A stretch of DNA of 64,000 nt from Oscheius sp. JU75 (taxonomy: Eukaryota; Nematoda; Chromadorea; Rhabditida; Rhabditidae). Below, piece after piece: positions 12,901 through 22,719 of this stretch; within the stretch, counting starts at the first letter, position 1; each line of letters starts with the position of its first letter. The DNA lies in the NCBI GenBank assembly GCA_037178855.1, contig JASJZC010000006.1:9776501-9840500 (forward strand), read 5' to 3'. The notes beneath the pieces were generated by a model. The model did not search any database, had not been told where the DNA came from, and worked only from the letters and a program-made list of their open reading frames with translations. The position numbers and the translations under genes are program-made.

Positions 12901-14591
12901 CAAATAATGTGGGGCCACACTGGCGAGTTAGCTGAATTATAGAAAATATTTGAGGTTATATAATGACAAAATGCATTGAGAAAATGTCACAAGCGAGGCT
13001 CGCTTTAAAGTTTGAAAAATGCTAGCCTCAAAGAGCCATTCTCCCGGATACATTCCTAACCAAGACTCTTTCCAGACAGAACATGAATCCGTCGCCCGGC
13101 ATGAATCGTCCGGCTCCCATGCCTCCAGGAGGCCGTCCAGCCCCGATGCCGCCACGTCCCGGCCCAGGCGGACCACCGCCTCCCGGAGCCCGTGGTCCTC
13201 CCGGCCCGCCCGGAGCCTATCCTCCTCTTCTTCCCACGTAAGCAATTTTTTCCAATTTCGCGCCATTTCTGCAATATACAGACGTCCCGGTCCGAATGGA
13301 CCGCCTGGCCCTCCTCGCGGTCCTCCTGGACCTCCGCCGGGAAAGAGCCCTGTTCCACAGGGCCCTCCCCCAGCCTGAGGTACCCTAAGGGTGAGAGTCG
13401 ATATTGTGACGTGTTGCTAGAGAGAGATTTGCTCCTTTTTTCGATTCTCTTGGTGTCTGCTTGAGCGCGCCAGCATGGAATTTTTGGTAGTACTTTTGTA
13501 GGTGGTCCTGTTTATTCGTGACATTGTGACATTTTACGAGTTAGTTGGCCTGTTTCAGACAGATTTTGGCGTCATGCTCTTTGTAAAAAGGGTCATTTAA
13601 GATGCCAAAACTATCTGAAACAGACCGACTAACTCGTAAAATGTTGACGAACATTGCCAATCTTGGTCAACTTTCAACCCTCACAGCAATTTAATGAGTT
13701 CTAATGAGTCCGTTCAAGATAAAAAAGTACATGATTTGTATTGCGCGGCAGCCGTTTTTTTGGCTGCGTATAGAAGATTCGCATTTGAAAAGCCAAAGTT
13801 CAATTGGCGCACCAGCTTGTAACCATAAGCGTCGATACGGAATTTTTTTCAAAAATGACTTCGTATCGACGCCTATGCTTAATGCGCAAATTACCGCACT
13901 TTCGGGTATACGGTACTTTGCCACAGCCGTGGAACTCAAGGCCAGAAGAGGATGAAAGATCGAACGACAAACGGCAGGGTCTGTTTGAAAACAGCTCGTA
14001 GTACGGTTCGATATAAGTTCTGAACTTTCCTTGGCGCGAAACTTGTCACTACTTTCGCTGCCCATCAATTCTTGACCATACCCAGTCACAAATTTTATAG
14101 CCAGAAATGTCGCACCAACAAAGTATCGATATTCTGCTCTTTTCGAATCTCGCTGCGTATCGATACTTAGTTGGTGCGACATTTCTGGCTATAAAATTTG
14201 TTTAGGATCTTTTAGGATACCGTAAAGGTCTAATAGAAGCCTGGAGTTTAGTTAAGTAAATACGCACTTGCGTATATCTGTTGTTTCGGCTTGAAGACGG
14301 CAGTTTTGAGCATTTCCATGTTCAGTAAAGTTGTGGAACAGATCACGTGGTACAACTTTGCAGAGCATCGCAAGACACGAAAAGCCTCGAAATTTTGAAT
14401 GAACAAAGCCTCACCTACCTAAGTACTTCGATTACAATATAGCTTTCTGTTTCCTAGTTGTATAACCGCACATTTACAAAATAATCTATTGTTCAATTTT
14501 CAGACGAGTCACGCCGAGTCCGAGCAACGGTGCCCCGGCGATCCCGGCCCGACCCACCATTCCGGCCAGGCCCCCTCACGGCGGTCATTAG
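6944..14591 (+). CDS. dyn-1: Dynamin GTPase DYN-1
   Basis: Sixteen common exons start at 6944, 7044, 7197, 7314, 7508, 8338, 9102, 9348, 9773, 9976, 10137, 10290, 11500, 12270, 12459 and 13076. They are followed by one of two last exons, giving 838 aa (ending 14591) or 841 aa (ending 13378). The protein is nearly collinear with C. elegans DYN-1. The P-loop GQSAGKSS lies at residues 41-48, followed by [11 protein letters not shown] and [13 protein letters not shown]. After these come the stalk, a PH domain ([11 protein letters not shown] to [13 protein letters not shown]), a GED ([15 protein letters not shown]) and a Pro/Gly-rich tail that binds SH3 proteins. Dynamin oligomerises on necks of clathrin-coated pits and cuts vesicles free, for example in synaptic vesicle recycling. 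One intron is GC-AG (12420-12458). Large introns hold several foldback elements. Confidence 0.97.
8040..8245 (-). repeat. tRNA-like (SINE-type) sequences in dyn-1 intron
   Basis: Two adjacent segments (8040-8105 and 8170-8240) read on the minus strand as an A-box-like GCGCAGTCGGT or GTGCAGTCGGG and a B-box-like GGTTCAATTCC or GGTTCGATTTCC. Neither folds into a full tRNA by eye. They look tRNA-derived. Confidence 0.45.
8632..8761. mobile_element. MITE-like foldback in dyn-1 intron 6
   Basis: Arms 8632-8672 and 8722-8761 pair as AATTCGATTTGACGCAC / GTGCGTCAAATCGAATT and ACTGTACGAAAATAGG / CCTATTTTCGTACAGT, around a 49-bp centre. No ORF. Confidence 0.75.
12060..12132 (-). repeat. tRNA-derived sequence
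   Basis: On the minus strand it reads TAGCTCAATCGGTTAGCGC (A-box-like) and then GGATTCGATTCC (B-box-like) at about tRNA spacing. The 5' and 3' acceptor strands do not pair, so this is probably a SINE or tRNA pseudogene in the dyn-1 intron. Confidence 0.5.
12707..12780 (-). repeat. tRNA-derived sequence with T-run end
   Basis: On the minus strand it reads TGGCTCAGTCGGTTAGCGC, then GGGTTCGATCCCC, directly followed by a T-run like a Pol III terminator. The acceptor stem does not close. It lies in the dyn-1 intron between exons 15 and 16. Confidence 0.5.
13282..13378 (+). CDS. dyn-1: dyn-1 alternative last exon A
   Basis: Follows exon 16 (ending 13237) through a 44-nt intron. It opens with A, completing a Thr codon, and encodes a Pro/Gly/Arg-rich end ([20 protein letters not shown] onward, ending in QGPPPA) before a TGA at 13376. 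It is in phase with the same donor as last exon B, so the two are alternatives. PxxP-rich content extends the SH3-binding tail. Confidence 0.7.
13529..13644. mobile_element. Foldback element between dyn-1 last exons
   Basis: About 45-bp arms pair (ACATTTTACGAGTTAGT with ACTAACTCGTAAAATGT, plus CTGTTTCAGA with TCTGAAACAG) around a short centre. No coding content. Confidence 0.75.
14098..14201. mobile_element. MITE-like foldback before dyn-1 last exon B
   Basis: ACAAATTTTATAGCCAGAAA followed by TGTCGCACCAAC is matched exactly by its reverse complement at the right end, with GTATCGATA repeated inside both arms. It is about 104 bp with no ORF. A looser hairpin containing GCGTCGATACG lies upstream at about 13815-13882. 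Confidence 0.8.
14504..14591 (+). CDS. dyn-1: dyn-1 alternative last exon B (conserved tail)
   Basis: A TTTTCAG acceptor opens an 88-nt exon reading [18 protein letters not shown] and then [11 protein letters not shown] before a TAG. This resembles the C. elegans DYN-1 tail (TPSNGAP, IPARP), so it is probably the ancestral terminus. It uses the same upstream donor as last exon A and the same phase. The 3'UTR runs to an AATAAA at 14958-14963. Confidence 0.8.
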
Positions 14592-14985
14592 GCATTTTAC
14601 TGTATATTCTTCCCCTCTAATTTATTGATATTTCCAGTTGTGAAAATATTTAAAACTTTGTCCCCCTCTCTACTCATAATCTGTAGCAATCTCTCCACAA
14701 TAACTAGCAGAATTTATAAATACTTTATTCATTGTAAATCACAACCCCGCACATTCTCACTTATCCCGTTGAAATTCAAAAGTGATTCCGTCTCGCTCCC
14801 TTTTTCGTGGTTCCGCTTTATCTCAACAGCCCCGCTCTTTTCTATTATTTATTTGTGTAACTACATATAGCCATTTAGCAATACAAATAGGCATTTATCC
14901 TCGTCCTCTCCTCTATTTTCCAGTTTTTTCTCTCTTCTACTATTGGCCTGTAAATTTAATAAAGTTTAGAATTTCGTGTAATGAG
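14592..14985 (+). promoter_or_regulatory. dyn-1: dyn-1 3'UTR and poly(A) signal
   Basis: AT-rich sequence after the dyn-1 stop ending with AATAAA at 14958. The part from about 14838 to 14985 recurs at about 28715-28865 with high similarity (ATTTATTTGTGTAACT, then GGCATTTATCCTCG, then TATTGGCCTGTAAATTTAAT). Confidence 0.7.
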
Positions 14986-15372
14986 ATTTAGCGTCTAGGA
15001 TGGTCCAGTCTGCCTGCAAAAAGGAGACGATTTCCCCTGGATTAGATGTAGAGATGACAAGTAATCAGCGAGTTTCCATGTTTTGTGTTATTTATGCTTT
15101 TTCACCATACAATTGGCAACCTCTCGATGCCTCTTGAAATGTTATCATTGTAAACTGCTATGCTGAGTATCACGCGCGGAGCTCGTGACAGGTTGATATT
15201 GTTCCCGGTGGGTCCTTCTGTCAGCCTGTCTTGGTTCCCTTCCCTCTAATTTCAACATGCCCGCAAGTTTCCCTCCAGTCGAGCTACCTTTACAGGAGCA
15301 ACATTCTCCCAACGAAGCTATTCCTAAACTAACTTGATTTAGATTTATTTTGCAATTATCATATACTTTTTA
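14986..15372. other. Repeat-rich spacer between dyn-1 and LINE
   Basis: No gene seen. A segment at about 15215-15345 (CAGGAGCAAC, then TCCCAACGAAGCTAT) matches the repeat units at 18.6 and 19.1 kb. The LINE may therefore have inserted beside or into a copy of that repeat. Confidence 0.5.
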
Positions 15373-17576
15373 TCATATACGGATCCTTCTATTTACTTCT
15401 AGAGATGTATTCCTGTCGAATGAGACCCTAGATCCTAGATAGATGTAGTCCTGGTAGTACGGAACTAGCTGGCCATTGACTGTGATCGGAGTGTGATTGC
15501 AGTTCAGCTTGGTCTTTTGACAGTTCAGAGTAAGGCCTACTTCTGAGCTCCGCTGAGCTAAATCCACTAGCATCTTCTCGAGTTCTTCGGCCGTATGTGA
15601 GAAAAGAACCGTGTCGTCGGCGTATCGGATGTTTTGCAGAAATCGTCCGTTGACATCGACTCCGAGTCCATCCCAGTCCAAAGTTCGGAATACATCTTCG
15701 GTTACCGCTGTGAATAGAGAAGGCGAAACTGTGTCTCCTTGAAGAACACATCTTTGCATGTTAACTTCCACTTGTTTGCCGTACACTCGCACATAGATCT
15801 TAGTTGTGTTGTAGATGCGCTGGAGGACGCGGATCATCTTCGCCGGCACACCTTGTCGATTGAAGGCATTCCATGTTCAATTGAGTGGAAAGCTTTGGAG
15901 TAGTCGATGAAGGCGATGTAGAGCGGAAAGCTGTACTCAACGGCTCTTTCTATCAGCTTATTCATAACTTGGACATGGTCCGTAGTAGAGAAGGACTTTC
16001 TGAAGCCGGCCTGCTCAGGTGGTTGGTTTTCATTCAAAGTTTTCTGCATTCGAGAGAGTAGAATTGAACTGAATACTTTGAAGATGACGGAAAGTAGAGC
16101 AATAGGTCGGTAGTTTCTGATATCCAGTGTGTCTCCCTTTTTGAAAAGAAGAGATATTGTCGAATCCGTCAATTCATCTGGTAGAGCCTCATTCTCAATG
16201 ATCCAGTTGTAGATGTCAGCTAATGGTTTGGAGAGTACTTCTCTGCTTAGAAGTAGCAAGTCGGAGTTTACTTGATCGGGACCTGGTGTCTTGCCGAACT
16301 TTAACTTGGAAACAGCCTTCTCGACTTTGCATTGGAGGATTGACGGAATTTCGTCCTCATTCTGCACATTTGGAAACTGGGCCAGAAAGCGACTTCGATA
16401 CAGGTCATCGTAGAAGTCCTTTACAGCTGCTCGAACATCTTCTGGATTGGACAGGACTGTTCCGTTCTGATCGGATATTTGCGTCAGGGCCTTCTTAGCT
16501 GTCATGTTTTCCCTCAAGGCCGTTTGTAGACTACGTCCCTGTAGAAGAGCATCTTTGAGTCGATTGTGATGTTTCAAACGAAGGTCTTCCTTCAACGATT
16601 CACGTAGAGCTTTGATCGCTACACTGAACTCGATGCGGTTCCTCCGTGTTCCAGGACGAAGTTGGAGCTCGTGTCTCATTTGGAACAAAGTTGTGGTTCG
16701 TTGGGAGATGTGACTGGTCTTGGGCACGGGGACAGAGGCAAGATCTCTTGCGTTGAGAACTAGTTGACGTATTTGACTGTATGAGCTCATGTTCACGTGT
16801 TGGGCCATCTCTTCAGCAAATCGAAACAAAGGTTTGTTCAACTGGGATCGTAGTTTCCTCGGCTGGGCAGAGTGGAACTTCTTCGTAGGCAGGGCAAGCT
16901 TTCCTAATAAGAGGCGGTGATCGCTGGTGAATTTTAGTCGTCCAATTACATCTACGTCCGTGAAAATAATCGGCTTTTGGCATAGAATGTAGTCAATCAT
17001 GTTCTTTGTCTCCATGTTAGCCTTCTTTTTCGGAGCAAAATACAGCCAGCATCTCCCCTCTTTCGTTTTGGGTTCCCAGACCGTGCTTGCCAATGAACTC
17101 CTCTCATCTTCGCCGCATGCAATTTTGGCATTAAAGTCGCCGACCACGAGCTTGAACATCCGACGTTCCCCCGGAAGCCGAGCACGAGGTACTTGCCAGA
17201 AGTTCAATGATCGGCTCACGCTCGATAGAAATTCGGTGTAGTCGTCGTCTGAGCTTGTGGAGATGGGTCCGTAACACTGTACTGTTTTTATTGTTCCCGC
17301 TGTGGTTTGGACGTCGAGAAGGCAAACTCAACTTGAGACAGATAGGAAAGTCGAGCAGCTTGACCATCTTCGATTTATCAAGAATCCAACTTGACCCCAG
17401 TGGAATAGTAGGTGTTCTGACTGTTGAAGGACCATGGAGTTCGATCCTCGTCTTTTCATTTCGTATAGGCCAATGATGTCGAAGAGAATATTTTCAAGTC
17501 TACTTTCCAGTTCAGCCAGTCGTGAGTCAGTACGGAGAGTTCTGCAGTTTAAAGTACCGATCCGGAGGCTTAACAT
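15373..17576 (-). pseudogene. LINE endonuclease/reverse transcriptase ORF, frameshifted
   Basis: The ORF lies in pieces: 17576-17328 (endonuclease N-terminus), 17219-15834 (endonuclease to RT palm, 461 codons open) and 15849-15373 (RT with the YADD catalytic box). The junction near 15850-15870 changes frame between the IDYSKAF region and the later VPAKMIRVLQRIY. The palm and YADD motifs are intact but split, so no single functional protein can be made. It ends after about 150 further codons without the usual C-terminal region. Confidence 0.8.
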
Positions 17577-17579
17577 GAT
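15373..17579 (-). mobile_element. RTE-class non-LTR retrotransposon (LINE), degenerate
   Basis: On the minus strand the order is an endonuclease start at about 17576 (RIGTLNCRTLRTDSRLAELE), endonuclease middle (GDFNAKIA, SDHRLL), then reverse transcriptase (KTPGPDQVNSDLL, LLFKKGDTLDIRNYRPIALL, EQAGFRKSFSTTDH, AFIDYSKAF, IRYADDTVLFSHT). These motifs are typical of RTE elements, which copy themselves by target-primed reverse transcription. The reading frame is broken several times. The element stops shortly after VNRRIRI, so its 3' end is missing. Most LINE copies are instead truncated at the 5' end. Confidence 0.88.
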
Positions 17580-18486
17580 GGACGGATACTGCTAGTCGGT
17601 TGTCCAGGCTACGACTAGAGAGAATAGATGTTCTTGCCCTCTAGTAGATGTTGTCAGAAGGTAGTCCGCTTTAAATTGATTGATGTAGTTTTCTTCTTCA
17701 AATCCAGCAGAGCAATTTGGGAGCAACGTTTCTCCAGGCGAGCAATTACATCTCAACTAACTTGACTTGCCAACAATTAGTGTGCGCACAAAGTAGTGCA
17801 CACTAATTGCAAAACATGGCTTCAGACACACAGACAAACAGACGAGAAAACAATTTCAAATAGATGGGTGATAGTCCCACCCTACGCAACAACTCTGTCG
17901 CATGTTTTGAGCCTGATTCATCCAGATAAATGGTAGTGCCATCTGCTGTCCTGTTTTTATACTTTTTTGGCTACACGGATGCTTGAAGTAGTTGATCTAG
18001 CTAAAATGCTGTTTGAATATAAGACCAAGTTCGATCACCGATTGTTTTTCTACCAAACTGACTAGGTTTTTATACAAGCAGTGAAACATGTAACATAAGC
18101 ACAAATTTTGAACAAGAATTCCTTTTTTAGGACTTCTGCGAATCTTTTCTGTGTAAAGGACACTGACAGTTGACGAAACACTGCCTTTTCCCCTTGTACG
18201 AACATTTCCCCCATAATCGACACTGCCCGGTCAAAAGCGATAAGCGCTTCGATGCACAAGGGGGAAGAAAGCCAGTGCCATCGATTCAATTCCATCCTCC
18301 AAAAACTCTGTCCAGTACCATTACTACTAAATCTTTCGGGGTATGCTCGAGAGCACCATTAGACCTCTGTTGTTTCACCACCTATGTATAGTCTTTGCAG
18401 CATTTCAGCTATAATCTGATCTCAATCCAACCATGTTCAAAATGTTATGTTTCACTGTCATAACATAGTCTCTCTAGTCGTTGGAA
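17580..18486. other. Spacer with palindromic repeat, no gene
   Basis: Contains one copy (17774-17809) of the CAATTAGTGTGCGCAC / GTGCACACTAATTG palindrome shared with 18813 and 19326. No supported ORF. Confidence 0.5.
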
Positions 18487-18609
18487 ATTTTTTTTTTGGC
18501 GCGGATTCAAACGGCTAAAAATTAACTTCAAGTTTTTTGTTCATCAAACAATTTTGTCCTTTCCCGTTTTTCTTTTTGTTAAACAACAGGTAACATTTAT
18601 TGGAACAAG

Positions 18610-18910
18610 TCAGGCTACGCCCCTTCGGGGCTCAGTAATAATCAGATTCTTCCAAAGCTGCTCGATTTCTACTTCCTTCTGTCCAACTGTCGTGACCCTT
18701 TCCTCCCACTTCAACCTGTCCGCATTCCCTTCAATCAAGGTACCGTGACAGGAGCAACGTCCTCCCAACGAAGCTATCTCCCAAACTGACTCGATTTGGC
18801 TTGACTTGCCAACAATTAGTGTGCGCACAAAATAGTGCACACTAATTGACAATATTGGCTTCAGACAGACAGGCAGACAGACAGAGACGCGAGGACATTT
18901 TAAACTAGAC
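18610..18910. repeat. Direct repeat unit A with palindrome
   Basis: Shares long stretches with 19128-19425 (CTGCTCGATTTCTACTT, then CTTCAACCTGTCCGCATTCC) and contains the palindrome 18813-18848. It is followed by a GCCGCCCC / GGGGCGGT hairpin at about 18920. Confidence 0.75.
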
Positions 18911-19127
18911 AAGCTAGGCTGCCGCCCCTTCGGGGCGGTAGCCTAACTTGTTGTGCCCCTTGAGGCATATCTACCTTACCCTTTCCCCAGCAAAAACGAT
19001 TGCTGATGTCATTTCTAATAAGTGAAACTCACTTTCCACTCTTTGACCCCACTTTCTATCCCTCAAACCCACTTCCCTTTCACTCTTTGAACCCATTTCC
19101 CATTCCTCAACTAAGCTCCCTGTCCAA

Positions 19128-19425
19128 GTAATGCTAACGCCCCTTGGGGAAAATAAAGCTTCATTCCTTCCAAAACTGCTCGATTTCTACTTTCTTCTGT
19201 CCAACTGTCCCTTTCCTCCCACTTCAACCTGTCCGCATTCCCTCCAATCGAGGTAGCGTGACAGAAGCAACGTTTCCGCAAGGAAGCTACTTCCCGAACT
19301 GACTCGATTCGGCTTGACTTGCAAACAATTAGTGTGCGCACAAAATAGTGCACACTAATTGGCAATATTGGCTTCCGACAGACAGACAGACAGACAGACA
19401 GACAGAGACGCTAGGACAATTTAAA
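19128..19425. repeat. Direct repeat unit B with palindrome
   Basis: Second copy of unit A, with the palindrome at 19326-19361 followed by a short (GACA)n tract at 19377-19405. Confidence 0.75.
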
Positions 19426-19449
19426 ATAGAATAAAGTAATAAACGACTT

Positions 19450-19590
19450 CTCGCTCATCTTAGCCCAAATCACTCTCCTCGGACACAAAAGGAACAATAT
19501 CTTCGCGGGAATCAATACTAATATGAATATTGATCGGGGGAGTAACAAAGTTGAGGTCTTCGCGACGAATGAATTCTTCTTCAACATAAG
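19450..19590 (-). pseudogene. Orphan C-terminal coding fragment inside transposon
   Basis: The minus strand stays open for about 45 codons to a stop. It reads as acidic sequence (YVEEEFIRREDLNFVTPPIN, later VPFVSEESDLG). It is preceded by a TTTTAAATAG acceptor-like site. I do not recognise the family. Its position inside inverted ends suggests a remnant of a transposon protein (inference). Confidence 0.3.
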
Positions 19591-20184
19591 AAAAACTATT
19601 TAAAAGAAGAACATTGAAATTCAAATCAATTTTGAGCTGTTTGAATCCGCGCCAAAAAATGCCCGCGATTCCTAGTCGTTTGGTTGTTTTTTGTGAACAT
19701 ACTATAACATTGTTCGTGGCGACTTTTTCATTGAAACTAGGCCCAAAATAAATAAAAACCGACGAGAATTATAGAATTACGCCGGCGTAATTCTTTGTTA
19801 TAGCAATCATTTTACTGGAGAAAGGATAGCTAAACCGTCGGAGACGGCTGGTAGCTTTGAAAAGTAACAAAATTTTGGATCCAAAACAGCATTTGCGCTG
19901 TTTGGTTCCGCGTTGGTTTGGCGCACCCGCTTAAAAACTAAAAATCGCCATTTCTCGGCTCCGGTCTATCCAATCGTTCTCAAACTTTGTCCCATAGTTT
20001 TAACCACTTAGAATAACCTAGAAATAAAATTTGAGGTCAATCAATAGGTTAGAAAATCAAAAATTAAAAAAAACATTTTTCAAAAACGTGTCGATTTCTC
20101 CCGATATTCATAACCCATGCTGACTTTTCCAGGCTCAGATTGATCCCGTTCTTTGGCTAGAAGCTCAGGAACCGTCGGATTCCT

Positions 20185-20627
20185 GGTAATAGTTCGGCAG
20201 GCGGCTCGGTTCGTTCAAACGGGTTTTTTGCGCGCATTTTTGTATTCGGCGGGATTTTGAAATCTTCTTCTCGTCTACGATTCCTACGCCTTTTCACTGC
20301 TTTTCTCAACTCTTTGCCTTAGTTTTTATGTCTTTTCTTGTTTGCTTCAAGTAATATAAACTAGAACTACCATGTATAATGATAATTGGCTCCTATCGGT
20401 TGACCAACAGACGAGAGCAGATTGTACCAACGGAGAACAAGGCAGTCTTAGTTTTTATTTCTTGAAGCAAACAAGAAAAGACATAAAAGGTAAGGCTAAA
20501 AGTTGAGAAAAGCAGTGGAAAGACGTAGAAATCGTAAACGAGAAAAAGATTTCAAAATCCCGCCGAATACAAAAATGCGCGCGAAAACCCGTTTGAACGA
20601 ACCGAGCCGCCTGCCGAACTATTACCA
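20185..20627. mobile_element. Long foldback element, 167-bp arms
   Basis: Arms 20185-20351 and 20461-20627 are near-perfect reverse complements across GGTAATAGTTCGGCAGGCGG, CGTTCAAACGGG, TTCGGCGGGATTTTGAAATC and CTTGTTTGCTTCAAG. The 109-bp centre is unrelated. A half-copy related to one arm lies at 60754-60826. Transcripts would form a long hairpin. Confidence 0.85.
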
Positions 20628-20636
20628 AAGATTTTT

Positions 20637-20935
20637 GTAGGACGCAATTTGACATACTGTAACGCCACTTTGCATGAATTCTCAGCTCGCGCCTTGTACG
20701 CCTTTTATCTCGGAATTTTTTCCAGGTTTTTGCCTACTTTCTCGTCGCCATATAGCGGAATACACTTTTTGCATTGTTTGCAAACGTCAAAAACCCCAAG
20801 AAGTCACGATAACGCCGAAAAAATTCACAAACAATGGGATTTTGGGCGCTGCGTACGCATTTTCGTGCAAACGCAAAAGGTTTCGGACGGACGGAGACGA
20901 CAGCTCTTTATATCTCAAAGACCAGCCGTCTGCGA
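20637..20935. repeat. Dispersed repeat, copy 1
   Basis: Homologous in direct orientation to about 21568-21800 (CATACTGTAACGCCACTTTG, GTTTGCAAACGTCAAAAA, CATTTTCGT-CAAACGCAAAAGG). It abuts the foldback element. ORFs in it are not conserved between copies. Confidence 0.7.
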
Positions 20936-21567
20936 CGTCTGACGACATCGCTCTGGATAAAGTTAGGAGTGTCGAAGTGTCAAAACTGAGTGCATTCGAA
21001 AGAATTGAGAAAACTGACTGACGCTTTTACGTAGTAGACAGACTCATCTTTCAGCTGATTGACTGTTTTACTCTCAGCTATTCCTCCGAACTCCTTTTCC
21101 CACTTCTACTAAGAGTTCTCGCTCATTGATCCAATTGGATCATTTCGATGAAAATTTTTAGCACTATCCCTTCTCTCTTCTACAATGTGTCTTCGATCCT
21201 GTTGGCTACCGCTACCCCTCTCACTTCCACGGCCGTTTTGGAGTTTGACAAAGGGTCCCTACGTCGATTTTGATCGGGTTGCTATCCTCTCTACTGATCC
21301 CTGCTATGGTAAAACAAGCTGAATACCGTCTATATCGCTCTCACAGAGGGGGTATAGTCATAAGAGAATAATAATCATTGCAATACTTCACATTTTCTAA
21401 CATTTTTACAAGCCTCCGTCGAAATTCTTTGCACCCTGCTGTAGAATCCTGCAAGTAACTGGTTTTAGTACCCTGCGATGCAATTTTGCGAAAAAGTAAT
21501 CCGAGAAAACAACAAAAGAGACAAAAAGAATGAAAAAGTAGACATAACAGTGAAAACAATTTTTGGG

Positions 21568-22070
21568 AGGGAATTTGGCATACTGTAACGCCACTTTGCG
21601 TTCCCGATTTTTTGGCTTGTGATTTTCCATGTTTCGCTCTTTTTCTCGCCATTCCATGGCAAAGTAAGCATTCTATTTGGTTTGCAAACGTCAAAAATTC
21701 CAAAAAGTCTCGATAACACCGAGAAAATTTATAAATAATGGAAATTTCGGTGTTGCGTAAGCATTTTCGTTCAAACGCAAAAGGCTTCGGACGGACAGAC
21801 AACGGCGAGTTACGCGCATGCAAAAGGCGTCGCCACTTTTTCCTGCGCCAATTTCCTATTTCGAGGGCGGGAATTCAAAATTAGTTCTCCAACGCTTTTT
21901 AAAATAAATGTAAGGTATACGGTACCCTGTGCCAAAACCGGTTCAAACCATGTTTTCTGTAGGATACTGTACTTAAGAAAACGAGCGACATTTGCGCCCG
22001 GTTTGAAAAAGTGGCGACGCGCATAACACGCCGTGAGACGGAGACGACAGCTCTTTATATTTAAGAGAGA
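21568..22070. repeat. Dispersed repeat, copy 2, with nested insertion
   Basis: Matches 20637-20935 but is interrupted at about 21810-22030 by a roughly 200-bp segment whose ends contain GTCGCCACTTTTTC and GAAAAAGTGGCGAC. The shared CGGAGACGACAGCTCTTTATAT resumes afterwards, consistent with a later insertion. Confidence 0.55.
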
Positions 22071-22387
22071 TAACGCATTTTCTGTTTGGTTACAAAGGGT
22101 CCTTTATAGCGGATTTTGGAACAGTTTCACTTTAATTTCTTTTCTGGCTCCAAAAAGTGATATCCCAAATTTCCAATACAAATTTTAACAATCTCCATAC
22201 CGTTCAGTAAAAGACTAGTTTTTCTTTCCACAATACCCCATTTCCTTCTAAACTCTCCATTCTCAGGCCTCCTGCTCCTCCAGCTTCGGGCTTTTAGTCG
22301 TGAACCGGAGCCCCGTCGCCGTCACACTTGCATCGCTCCTTTGCCGACATGCCACAACACAGAGGTACGTTTTGAATTTCGCCCTTT

Positions 22388-22698
22388 TTATAATTTACTT
22401 GTGTGACCATCCGATAATATCCTGTCATTCCGAGAGAAGTTTACTCCTACACGGCGCTCTCTCGTTTCTATAGCGACCAACACATTGTCATTATAGATGA
22501 AAACCTCACTTTTATCGTTCATGAACTTCGAAAGAATCTTACCCGTTAGTCTCTGGAAAGACGACGGGGACGTTGCCAATCCAAAGGGCAGCACCGTGAA
22601 TTGGAACAACCCTTTGTTATGAAGGCTGACTTTTCCTTTGCATACTTTGTTAGAGACAGCTGCCAGAATCCACTTTGTACTGAACTGACTTCATAAAT
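22388..22698 (-). pseudogene. LTR (Gypsy-like) reverse transcriptase fragment
   Basis: On the minus strand the stretch GLFQFTVLPFGLATSPSSFQ followed by KILSKFMNDKSEVFIYNDNV matches the reverse transcriptase palm of Ty3/Gypsy-type elements. The catalytic YxDD box reads YNDN, so it is inactive. Only about 100 codons remain. The fragment ends within a few bases of the 5' breakpoint of the duplicated GCN2 segment. Confidence 0.7.
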
Positions 22699-22719
22699 TC
22701 AGCCAATGATCCTGGAACT

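Larger units (their letters stand above)
18487..19660. mobile_element. Candidate non-autonomous DNA transposon with inverted ends
   Basis: The left end at 18487-18526 (GGCGCGGATTCAAACGGCT) pairs with the right end at 19628-19660 (AGCTGTTTGAATCCGCGCC), and both are flanked by T/A runs. Inside lie two about 300-bp direct repeat units (18610-18910 and 19128-19425) and, on the minus strand at about 19450-19590, a short open stretch that may be the end of an old protein. Confidence 0.55.

Noticed and set aside
16223-16498. Plus-strand ORF opposite the LINE
   Set aside because: It is antisense to the reverse transcriptase frame, with no domain and no splice context.
19377-19405. Short regular GACA repeat as a CRISPR-like array
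   Set aside because: A simple microsatellite with no spacers, in a eukaryotic genome.
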